A stretch of 64,000 bases of DNA. Origin: Membranipora membranacea. Taxonomy: Eukaryota > Bryozoa > Gymnolaemata > Cheilostomatida > Membraniporidae. A program made the translations under genes and the position numbers. This document shows positions 25,178 to 35,823 of this stretch, piece by piece; the first letter of the stretch is position 1, and the number at the start of each line of letters is the position of its first letter. The stretch lies in NCBI GenBank assembly GCA_914767715.1, contig OU612069.1, positions 15,187,387 to 15,251,386 of the forward strand, read 5' to 3'. The notes under the pieces were generated by a model. That model was not told the DNA's origin, did no database searches, and was given only the letters and a program-made list of their open reading frames with translations.

Positions 25178-26020
25178 TTTTCTCAGGTTCATAGCAGGGG
25201 TAATATCTCAAAATACAATGTAATAATAAGCGTTAAATTCTATGGTCAATTAATACTATTCAACTGTAGTTACTCAAGATAGTTTAACTTAGGGAATTCC
25301 CTCCTCAATATTACAAAGGAACTTCACGGGGAAACCCTATTGTAACTTCCTTATTATGACGTGGTTAGGAAAGTTTACAAGAATGCAACAAATTATGTAT
25401 GACCTGTCTATGTTTATGTCTACACACTATGTTAATAAACCAGATTAATATCTCAATTAGTCTATTATGTCAATAATCAAGTGCTTTGTTTAACAAAAGG
25501 CAACCCAAAAATAGACTTCGTTCTACCATTCACAGTTCTGAACAGAAAAGGCTACTTGATAGAACTAGGACTATCCTTACCCTGACTTGCGGGGGGGGGG
25601 GGGGGAAATGATACTTCAAAGAGTTAGCTTTACTATTACATAACATATAATTTGATAGTCTACTTATGATAACAAAATTAAATTTCAGCCTTATAAATAA
25701 TCACTTTCAATTACATCAAAGGATGACTTTAATTCAAGCTCTCCAATAGTTATGTTAACTTATTAAAGTATTTGACCCAAGCGAAGCAGTCTCACTAGCC
25801 AAAATAAACTGCTTTACGCCCCACTTTAGGTATGCCAATAAATACCCTGAAGTGCCACCTGCCCGGCTAGAAAATATTAGCCTCTTGCGAATTTTGAATT
25901 TATTGAAAACAAAATCAGATGACACTTTAACTTCATAAAATTTGAGATATAAATAAATCTTCAAGGTCTTAAAAATAATTGCCTTACGAAATAATACGGT
26001 ACTTGCTATATTCTAGTGAA
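25178..26020. other. Intergenic with G tract
   Basis: A G run lies near 25,591-25,604. No gene seen. Confidence 0.4.
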
Positions 26021-26257
26021 GTCTGTAATTCTTCTTTGTGAATGCTTATGTCACTATGTCTTCAAACTCGTAATCTTGAACTCTGTAATTCCTCTTTGTG
26101 TACGTCTCTGTCACCGTGGCTTCAACTCGTAATCCTGAACGCTGTAATTCCTCTTTGTGTACGTCTCTGTCACCGTGGCTTCAACTTGTAATCTTGAACT
26201 CTGTAATTCCTCCTTGTGTACGTCTCTGTCACCGTGTCTTCAACTCGTAATCTTGAA
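26021..26257. repeat. 59-bp tandem repeat, four copies
   Basis: Four units start near 26,021, 26,081, 26,140 and 26,199, each containing CTGTAATTCYTCYTTGTG and ending with CGTAATCTTGAA-like sequence. Units 2 to 4 are close to identical and the first is more diverged. Confidence 0.9.
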
Positions 26258-26278
26258 CTGTAATTCTTCTCACTAATC

Positions 26279-26435
26279 TCTTACCACCAATGTCTAAAAT
26301 TGATACTCTTGGTAAACCCTTGCTACCAAAGTCTAAAATGCTACTCCTCTGACAAACCCTTGCTGCCAAAGTCTAAAGTGCTACTACCTGACAAACCCTT
26401 GCTGCCAAAGTCTTAATTGCTACTCCAAACTTACT
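26279..26435. repeat. ~40-45-bp tandem repeat, about 3.5 copies
   Basis: Units contain AAACCCTTGCTGCCAAAGTC followed by a GCTACT block. It starts right after the 59-bp array. A TATA-like GCCTTATATAGGG lies just right of it near 26,449. The pair of arrays may be part of an unidentified mobile element or regulatory block. Confidence 0.75.
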
Positions 26436-26459
26436 ACGGTGGGCCCTGCCTTATATAGG

Positions 26460-28150
26460 GTGTTAAGATTGTTGAGTTGGCATGGTGCAATAATGTTGAG
26501 GTGGCGCATAAAAAATTCCGTTTGCTGATAAGTAGAACATTTGCTAGGGTCGATATTTTGCAATGATGCTGACTGTTTGCTGACTATATATGACTCATAA
26601 ACCCAAGATTAATTATAAAACATATGATAAATATTGGTGAGCACATGGCATTGCTACGTATGTCATTTATTTGATAATAAATAATTATTAAACATAAAAA
26701 TGATCTTACTCCTATTCTGAAGTTTCCAGTATGTATAAGTTACGTTAATCATAGAATTAATAATAATTCTACAGCCATCAGTTTTTCTAATGCTGCTTTC
26801 CATGACCAGATAAATAGTCACAACTAAAAACCAATAATAAATAAATAATCATAGCACAAGTTTCTACTGCTAATTGTGGTAATGTAAATAACTAGACACA
26901 ACAATTGTACATGAATAGTGTAATGGCTAATAAAATGGGTTGGGGGGGGGGGGGAGAATCGCATTGATTAAAAGGTCACTGTTGCAATAAACCTTGTTGA
27001 ACACTATTTTTTTTTGTCGAGGCAGTTGTGTCTCTAATAGTTGCTGCCTGAATAATACACATTACTAATCAATTATCTTCCTAATTATATCTTCGTGTCA
27101 TAATAATTAAACTGAAGCTAAATCAAACATCCTTCAATTATTATTAGCACGCCAAGGATTAGTGCTTGATATAATGAGTTAGTTATGCCTTAATGATCGG
27201 CTCCTTTGTGCTACACTTTGCATTGTACAGCAGATTATTTAAGATAGTACAATAAGTTACATTTTGCTAGCTCAGCAGACCAAGGCTAAATAAATAAAAC
27301 ATCTCTGAGTAAGCCATGGAATAACACAAGCATGCTTTCAGCGGTTGCACAGTTTGTAAACCCTTAATTTGCACTGTGCTGTCCATAAATACAGGGCCTA
27401 TAAGGTTGCTGCTTTCCTACACTAATAAATATCAGTATAATAACTATGGTATTTGTGAGGAGTTACAAAAATGCTCCTGACAAGAGTACTAGAAGAAGAT
27501 CAGGTGCTTGTGGATTTTAACCTTTTTGTGGCAAGAGGAGGAAGAAAGATAGAGGGGATGTAAGTTGGCTTGCAGGATGCCATCAACTGTATGCCTGTCA
27601 GCACAGCAGACTGTGAGGGTAATTTAGTGTGATGAACACTGTGGTAACAAAGAAAAAGAAACAGGCTAGCAATGACCAATATATCTGCACTAATATTTGT
27701 CAGCATTCTAGGCTCTGTGATTAGTGAACTTAAATCTGCACAGTATGTAAAAACCTAGCTTGACAGAGGACGCCATTCTGCCACTGATCTAAATTCTGAG
27801 AAGAGAGTGACCAAGGAAAAGTCCGGACCATATAGTCCTCTCCGAAAATAAAATTGTACCATACAATAATACACATCAATTTGATAATATTATAACTCTT
27901 TTGACTTACTGCAAATAAAACTATTACCTTATATATATTCCATTTTTATGACTTGTACCTAGAAAACAGAAATATCGATAAAATATGGTGTGGTATTGAA
28001 AGGACATGTAAGTAAAAAAATTAAATCAAGAACAATGACAGGTAAAATTACAAAGTACACAGGTACTAGTTAGCAGAAAATCATTACACAAGTTAATATA
28101 CAATAGCATGGAAAACAAAATGTTGGAAAATGCAGCAGTAGGCTAAAATG
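26460..28150. other. Intergenic, no gene seen
   Basis: A G run lies near 26,941-26,953. A minus-strand open frame at 27,500-27,706 is hydrophobic at its start but has no recognisable domain or paired splice sites. Confidence 0.4.
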
Positions 28151-28265
28151 AAATGATAACAACTGACTTATTGGATGAGTAGTTTGGGGCATGACTCCTG
28201 GTGAAATTTTTGAAAGAAGCCTAACATGATTATGTAATTCATTAAACTTCTGAGCACCTAAGTTA

Positions 28266-31240
28266 GTTATAGCCATAGACTTTATAACAAACCTAAACAG
28301 GACACCATATACAGCTGAAGTGAGGCACTTAATTGTGGGGCGATGTAACGTCAGCTTGTTCTGAACAGTTTAATACTTATTGTGAGCAAAAAAATATTGA
28401 AGAAAGAATAGTATCAAGTTGATTACAAGATGCTGGTGATTATAAAGCAATTTTCAAACTCAAAATCCGATCAAAATTGATCGAGTTATCAACAAAATAC
28501 CTGGATTATGGACAGTCATAGACTTAATATACTACCTAGACAGGCCAATAGCATTCAATACTGTCCCACTTAAATAGCACGACATGACGTAATTAGTTTG
28601 TGCTGTGAGTCATAGTTTACTATATACCATTCAATGAAATAATGTGAAAAATCAAGGGACGCTGGGCATGATATCAGCCCCTGTCTAGCCCCTTATTATT
28701 CAAACACAAAGAAAATTGGTGAGTGTATGTAAAAGACCTTTCCGCATGATATGCTATTCATAATTTGTCTCCAGAACCAAAACTTTTTATGAAAAGAGAC
28801 AATCATTAGCCAATAAACATGGAAATAAAATAAATACAGCCATTTACCCTCAGCACTTCCATCACTACTATAAAAATGTAAAGAATACCTATAACACAAG
28901 ATCACAAATATTTTGTTGGATGAGCCAGATCTAAGCACCAGCACCACTCCATCATCATTCTTTTCTTTAAAATTCTTCGTAGTTGTGACTAAACACACCC
29001 AGTCTGCTCAAATTGGATTGCTAATTTTATTGTCGCTTCACAAGAAAGAATAGATCTGTGTGGTTAAATGAGTATGCAAACTACAGTTAGCTGTTGTTCC
29101 GGAGTACGTATGATGAAGCTAGAGTATGTGACAATAACTTAAAATTATTATACTTTAGTTCTGCAGTCAAAATCTAATGGCATTTACCGTGGCCAAACTT
29201 AATTTTGCCGATGCCGGTAAGGTTCTTTGAGTTTATAAATGTGATATCGGCGTCAACATAGAATGTCAATTACACAGAAACAGCAGCGTGAAAAAAAAAG
29301 TTATTACTGAAAATGTGTAAAACTGTTTTTAACAAAATTGCGTCCGATGAAGACCATCCTCTTTTTTGTCGTGTTGTCGTCAGCTGTGCAAAGGTATCCT
29401 CTGCTCGTCTAAATACCATCTATCGCCCACCAAAGTGCAGGACACGAAAGCTTTTTCCATACTACATGTCAGCTCACAACAGAATTGAAAATGTTCATTT
29501 TCATGCACCAGTCCATTCTTATCGCCTGTTGATACAATGATTGTTATAATAAGCTGAACCTAACCAGAACACGTCATCATCTGAGAGAATGGAACTACAT
29601 GTAATGATGAATCTCCAGAGGAAAAAGGATGGAAGCAGTGACTCTAATAATTTCCAAAACTGGAAAATGAAATACCGTGGCCAAACTTATTTTTTGTATT
29701 TTTAAGGTTGTTTGAGTTATTAAGTTTATCAATGTGATATCAGCTTCAACAGTGAATGTCAATTCGAGTGATATTTGAAAAGCACAATTCCTGTAATGAT
29801 CATTATTATTATTCTTATTGTTACATTCTCATTATTCTTATTCAATAATTAATAATTGCCATAAAAATTATTTCAGTTTCGATCTAGGTGGAGCCCTGCA
29901 GACATCTCCATACTTCTCAAGATAGTGCAGCACACTCAACATTACTGTATAATTGACAATGTCTCCTTACAGAGGGATTTTTTAGTCATTGCCAAAGGGA
30001 TTGTTGCTGCTCATTAATTCAAAAACTTTTCTGGCTGTCTAAATAAAGGGTTCAGCAATGTTATTTTGTGGCTCAGACGGGGTTCCATACTATTAGCCTT
30101 TATTCATACTAAACCTCAGCTCATACCATCAAAAACTTATTGCAGGCTGCGGAGGTTTGTGCTTGTGAGCAGCTGTGATGCATATGAGCACGCAACTCTC
30201 GGCTGAGTCTAGCAAAAATGCTGGTGATCATTTGGCCAGCATTTGTTTTCCAGTCTTGGAAATTATTAGAGTCACTGCTTCCACCCTTTTACCTCTGTAG
30301 CTTCATCATTACATGTAGTTCCATTATTTCAGATGATAACGTGTTCTGTTGTAATAACTACCTTTTTTCACACTGCTATTTCTGTGAATAGGTCAAGGAA
30401 GCAATTGACATTCAATGTTGACGCCGATATGACATTGATAAACTCAAAGAACCTTACCGGCATCGGCAAAATTAAATTTGGCCACGGTAAAGGCCACTAG
30501 ATTTTGACTACAGTACTGAAGTTTAATAATTTTAAGTTATTTTCACATACTCTAGCTTCATACTCAATTTACAGCACAGATATATTCTTCCTTGTGAAGC
30601 GACAACAAAGTTTGCAATCAATTTTGAGCTGGTTGTGTTCAGTCCCAACTGGGAATAATTTTGAAGAAAAAAGCGATGATGGTGGTGGTGATTAGATCTG
30701 GCCCATCAAACAAAATATTTGTGATATTGTGTTATAGGTATTCTTTAAATTTTTATAGTGGTGATGGAAGTGCTGAGGGTAAATGGCTGTATTTATGCAA
30801 TGTTTATTGGCCAATGATTGTATCTTATCATAAAAAGTTCCGGTTCTGGGGACAAATTATTAATACCATCTCGTGCGGAAAGGTCTTTTACATACACTCA
30901 CCAATTTTCATTGAGTTTGAATAATAAGGGGGCTGATATCATGCCCAGTGTTCCTTGATTTTTCACATTATTTCATTGAATGGTATATTGTAAACTATGG
31001 CTCACAGCACAAACTAATTACATCATGCCGTGCTATTTAAGTGGGACACATTATGATCAGTGAAGCATTGTCCTGTCTAGGTAGTATATCAAGCCTACGT
31101 GGACAGTAAATCAATCATAGCATCATTGCTTCTACACCTTCTAATTTCGTTGCATCGCACAATTAAAGGCCTCAGTGTCTCAATGCTGATGCTCCATATA
31201 GTGTCCTGTCTAGGTTTATTTTTGAGTCTATGCTTATAGC
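28266..31240. mobile_element. Outer hAT-like MITE, itself interrupted
   Basis: Inverted termini lie at 28,274 and 31,232, each starting CATAGACT and sharing AAACCTARACAGGACAC. The flanks are GTTATAGC (28,266-28,273) and CTTATAGC (31,233-31,240), an 8-bp target duplication with one change. Without the inner element it is only about 360 bp. Its termini are related to those of the inner element. Confidence 0.75.
28509..31107. mobile_element. hAT-like foldback element, copy 1 (2.58 kb)
   Basis: The element body is 28,517-31,099, flanked by perfect 8-bp duplications TGGACAGT (28,509-28,516 and 31,100-31,107). The left end begins CATAGACTTAATATACTACC and the right end is its imperfect inverse. The inverted arms are long: left sequence to about 29,310, and again around 29,590-29,670, is matched in reverse on the right from 31,099 back to about 30,245. 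No transposase is present. A 75-residue frame at 29,313-29,540 (with IYRPPKCRTRKLFPYYM) resembles the extreme C-terminus of LINE proteins. The 8-bp duplication points to the hAT superfamily. The element is non-autonomous. Confidence 0.88.
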
Positions 31241-31894
31241 AAATATAAAAATTTTTCTTGGATAGTCTACACCAAGAAGTTTTAGTAAGCCGAGTTTTAC
31301 TTGTTAATTTTTCTGGTAGCAGATTGGTATCCATTATTGGAACAAAATTTTTTAACAATTTTATAAAATAAATATTTGAACTGCAGAGTTAAAACAGGGA
31401 TGTTGTAGGTCTTTCGAGTGTTATCTTTAGAACTGACATAGTCTATAATTTTTACACATCTTTTTCCCAATTTAAAAAAAAATTCTTCTTTTGACATAGT
31501 CGTTTGTTGAAAAAGTAGAGGAGAGCTGTATTCCAGATTTGACCGTATAAGACCAATGTACCAAAGTGTGGCTAATTTGGGTGTCAGGAATTTCCTGTTA
31601 CGCTGAAATTTTGTGACTATTGGATAAAGATTTGTTTAATTTTACTGGTAATATGATATTTAAATTTTGATTTGTTATCAAGAACCACAACCAAGTACTA
31701 AATTTTGTCTGATTGTTTAAAAGTGAGATTGTCAAATTTAAATTCCGGAGGTTTATTGTTTTGTTTAATGGAAAACTGACATAAATATATATATATTTAT
31801 ACAAATTAAAAGAAAAATACTCAGTAGAAATCGGTAACAAGTAAAGTTTTGTTTGTCATAAATCATCAAAAGAGAATTGGTCTGGGTTCATTTA

Positions 31895-33100
31895 GCTCTC
31901 TGAGGGATGCTCATCCTTCTGGATCTGGGTCATTTAGTGCTCTGAGGTATCCTCTTCCTTCTGGATCTGGGTCATTAAGCGTTCTGAGGGCTGCTCTTAC
32001 TGCTGGATCTGGGCCATTAACTGCTCTGAGGGCTGCTCTTACTGCTGGATCTTGGCCATTAACTGCTCTGAGGGCTACTCTTACCGCTGGATCTGGGCCA
32101 TTAACTGCTCTGAGGGCTGCTCTTACTGCTGGATCTGGGACATCAACTGCTCTGAGGGCTGCTCTTACTGCTGGATCTGGGTCATTAAGTGCTCTGAGGG
32201 CTGCTCTTACTGCTAGATCTGGGTCATTAAGTGCTCTGAGGGCTGCTCTTACTGCTAGATCTGGGTCATTGAGTGCTCTGAGGGCTGCTCTTTCTGATGG
32301 ATCTGGATCATTTTGTGCTCTGAGGTATCCTCTTCCTTCTGGATCTGGGTCATTAAGCGCTCTGAGGGCTGCTCTTACTGCTGGATCTGCGCCATTAACT
32401 GCTCTGAGGGCTGCTCTCACTGCTGGATCTGGGCCATTAACTGCTCTGAGGGCTGCTCTTACTGCTGGATCTGGGCCATTAACTGCTCTGAGGGCTGCTT
32501 TTACTGCTAGATCTGGATCATTAAGTGCTCTGAGGGCTGCTCTTACTGATGGATCTGGGCCATTAACTGCTCTGAGGGATGCTCTTACTGATGGATCTGG
32601 GCCATTAACTCCTCTGAGGGATGCTCTTACTGATGGATCTGGGCCATTAACTCCTCTGAGGGATGCTCTTACTGATGGATCTGGGCCATTAACTGCTCTG
32701 AGGGCTGCTCTTACTGCTGGATCTGCGCCATTAACTGTTCTGAGGGCTGCTCTTACTGATGGATCTGGGCCATCAACTGCTCTGAGGGCTGCTCTTACTG
32801 ATGGATCTGGGCCATTAAGTGCTCTGAGGGCTGCTCTTACTGCTTGATCTGGGCCATTAACTGCTCTGAGGGCTGCTCTTTCTGATGGATCTGGGCCATT
32901 AACTGCTCTGAGGGCTGCTCTTACTGATGGTCCTGGGCCATTAACTACTCTGAGGGCTGCTCTTACTGCTGGATCTGCGCCATTAACTGCTCTGAGGGAT
33001 GCTCTTACTGCTGGATCTGGGCCATTAACTGCTCTGAGGGATGCTCTTACTGCTGGATCTGGGTCATTAAGCGCTCTGAGGAGTCCTCGCTGAAAGTCCG
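31895..33100. repeat. 42-bp coding minisatellite, ~28 copies
   Basis: The period is 42 bp (14 codons), so both strands stay open for about 1 kb. Units differ by a few substitutions. The minus strand is preferred as coding because it joins in frame, through a splice acceptor at 33,126, to the Cys-core exon. The plus-strand frame has no such connection. Confidence 0.9.
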
Positions 33101-35823
33101 ATTGTCTTTTTCTCATTGTTCCTCTCTTTCAAAGAAAAATATTTATGTATAGGCATTGAGTATCTATGGTCTGCACTTCAGGTATAAAAACATTGAACAT
33201 TACTACACAAACATATGTCACAACATTTCTCAGTAATACATTGCATGTTACAATCAAAGCTTGGACGTGTACATATTGGGAAGCTCATTTATACGGCTTA
33301 TATTAGTTCAATCGAGTAAAATGTAGACAGTTTTCTGAGCTTGAAGCTTTGAGTGTGATTTTAAAGTGTTATTTTATCGATCAAGTGAATGAAGCATAGG
33401 AAAACGGAGCTGAAAGGAGCTTAACTTGGAACTGGCTCATCGCAAGTAACAAATCATTTTTGATTCAGAATTATTTTTGTATTTTGACAGCTCACCTATA
33501 TCAATATCTAACTCTTTTTGGCAAGATCACTGGAATTTTGTATGCATTTTGTGACTTAAATTAAGATTAATCAGCTTTCGAGCGCCTACTGATTTGAAAA
33601 AAAAAACATTTTAATTGACTGCAAAATCTCAGGTGATGTAATTACTGAATCTTAGATTTAAATATACAATAAGTAGTTTTCCTATGCTGCGCAGGTTAAT
33701 AAGTTTCAAATTCAGAGAGGACAACTCCAAGATAGGCTAAAATTTCAGCTCAGAAAACTTTCTTTTTACTGTTAATTACCATCAATTTATCAAATGCATG
33801 TGTTTTATAAATAGAGACAACAGATTGGATAAACATTATGAGTCAAAATCATCCAAGGGAAAGATGAGGGTACAAAAGTTGAGTCCCTCTCCTCATTACA
33901 ATAGACCCCCATACTAAAAGCGCATGACATTGGACAGCCTCGAAATCATCGAACTAAATTTGAGACTAAGAACTTGACTGTAGGTGGTTACTCTTACCGT
34001 GGCTTTATCACTGCCAGTGCTACAGTAGACAGTCATACAAACAACACATGATTCACTTGTATGGTCTGAGCATACCCCCTCACATTCCTCACATTCTGTA
34101 GCCCTTCCGCTCTCAAACACTGACTGTATCCTTTTGTTTATAAGGCCAGCTGCTCTAGATTCATCAGCGACATACTTGGCTGTGATTAAAAACAACACAT
34201 TTAATAAAATACTTATACCAATACTAACTTGGGCTGACATGAAAATTATCTTGAAAATAGAGTCTTATTACAGTCCTCGTTTCTTGTCCTTGGAACCCAG
34301 TTCAATGTTTGGATAAGTTTGACAGTAATTCATCTTCTCAGTCTAATAAAATGGTTGCATTTTTCTTGCTTTGATATGAAACATATGGTTAAAATTATTT
34401 ACTTGAACTACATTCACTCCGATTTGATTGTTGTATATATTGAGGCATTATTAACGAATTGTTTTCCATTTGAGCGAAGAAAGTCAATGAATCAGAGGCA
34501 AATTGACAAATTGACGTTAAACTACTGCTGCCACTCTGGCAGATTTGTGCTCATTACATTCAGTATAGCTTCAAGATTACTAATTGAGGCTTTAATATCA
34601 GAGTTATCACCTTGTGGGCAAATAATTTGCACAGACTACTCTTCAAATTCAAGGTATGAAATCAACACACTAGATGAATAAATATCATATTAGCCTACCT
34701 ATTATTTTTACTAGTATCTATGCCAGTGATAAACAGGCTATCAGAAATATTTTTAAAGATTGTGCTGAACTTGGTATTGAGTATCACAACATAGATTCAC
34801 ACTTTTAGAAAATAACTGAAACACTTGCCATCAAATACATAGAAGACGATGATCATTTCATTAATGAATTTTTGAGAATGGGGCAGAGACAGTTTTATTT
34901 TTGTTCATGTCTAATTTCATACCCTGATTTTGGCAATCAGTTTGTGCAAATTACTTGCACATTAGGTGACAATGCTGAGATTGCAGCCTCATAATATTAG
35001 TTTTGAGCTATACAGAATTCAATAAGCATACATTTGCCTGTATGGCAGCGGTGGTTTAAGGTGGTTGAATACATATTTTCTAATCTCTATAAATGTTTCC
35101 AGGTTATTTTCATATCAAAAAGGCATTTGTAAATGTTAGTCAACTTGTGAAGAGACAATCTTTCCAAAGGGATAGGTCCCTAAGTGCACAACTGCCCATT
35201 TTTATTAGACATAACATTAAAGTGTGGAACAAATTCATGATCTTTTTAGTTAGCGAATTTTGTTATCACTGAGATCAATACTTATGGTGCAGCTGGACTC
35301 TGGTCATCCTCTCTAAATTAAATTCAAAATTTTGTTTTTAATTTTTTCTCACATGCCTTCATAAATAAATTGAATCCTGCTTGTCACAGACATTCACATC
35401 AACAATGTTTGAAAATTTCTAATCCATGTTTTACAACCAAAGTTTTTCACACATGAACAAATTCAGCACCAGATCAAAAGTTATGTCTTGACATTTTTCT
35501 GATTGGATTAAACAGAAATCAGATACAACTTGAGCTGAAAGGAAAATTATTTTGAAAATAGAGTCCTATTACAGTCCTCTTTCTTGTCCTTGGAATCCTG
35601 TTCAATGTTTGGATAAGGTTGACAATAATTCATGTTATCAGTCTAATTTTAAACTTGTGACAGAGAGTAATAGGTGCCATTGGTAAGACGCTCCATCAAT
35701 TTAAGCAAATATCATCCGCCTGACAACAGCCAAACTCCTAATGTAAGCAAATCACTCACCAAGTCCACATGATATGCAAGGTATCAGCACACAGATAATG
35801 AGAAAAACTTTAACAAGCAGCAT
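31911..35823 (-). CDS. Cys-core secreted precursor C1 with 14-residue repeat tail
   Basis: Exons on the minus strand are 35,760-35,823, 33,998-34,179 and 31,911-33,125, all GT-AG with phases 1 and 0, giving 486 residues. Exon 1 is a clean signal peptide (MLLVKVFLIICVLIPCISCG) with A at -3 of the ATG. Exon 2 encodes a helix-like stretch (DESRAAGLINKRIQS) and the six-Cys core C-x2-C-x3-C-x7-C-x2-C-x4-C (CEECEGVC, then CVVCMTVYC). Exon 3 begins in frame with RGTMRKRQSDFQRG, containing a basic cluster, then about 28 repeats of 14 residues such as LRAVNGPDPSVRAA. The terminal TGA may itself be a mutation, since repeat-like sequence continues after it. It would be a secreted protein. Function unknown. 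The exon 2 to exon 3 link is inferred from phase, acceptor and paralogue layout. Confidence 0.65.
33326..33762. mobile_element. Foldback MITE, second copy (in C1 intron 2)
   Basis: The left end GACAGTTTTCTGAGCT and an inverted right end ending AGCTCAGAAAACTTTC match the termini of the element at 17,470-17,977. Internal blocks such as GAAGCATAGGAAAAC are also shared. It lies wholly in intron 2 of C1. Confidence 0.7.
34180..35759. other. C1 intron 1 with direct repeats
   Basis: A block of about 125 bp at 34,215-34,345 recurs at 35,525-35,650 (shared CAGTTCAATGTTTGGATAAG-like core), about 1.31 kb apart in direct orientation. A coding-looking stretch at 34,713-34,890 on the plus strand (SDKQAIRNIFKDCAELGIEY, then a stop, then IKYIEDDDHFINEFLRMG) is not recognised and may be a transposon remnant. 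Confidence 0.5.

Larger units (their letters stand above)
28150..31850 (-). pseudogene. LINE ORF2 remnant split by nested DNA transposons
   Basis: On the minus strand, 31,850-31,241 carries decayed LINE post-catalytic sequence in mixed frames: LATLWYIGLIRSNLEYSSPL, then QFKYLFYKIVKKF, then LTKTSWCRLSKKNFYICY. The homology resumes at 28,273 with LGAQKFNELHNHVRLL, the usual N-x-L-P-N-H-V-R block of LINE C-termini. The intervening DNA is two nested DNA elements. So a single LINE copy was interrupted later. It has many stops and is inactive. Confidence 0.6.

Noticed and set aside
25178-26460. LTR of a retrotransposon
   Set aside because: A TATA-like site and tandem arrays exist, but there is no second copy, no primer-binding site and no polyprotein nearby.
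31849-32847. Plus-strand 332-residue Ala/Leu-rich reading frame
   Set aside because: It is the mirror of the 42-bp array. Only the minus strand joins in phase to a gene exon.
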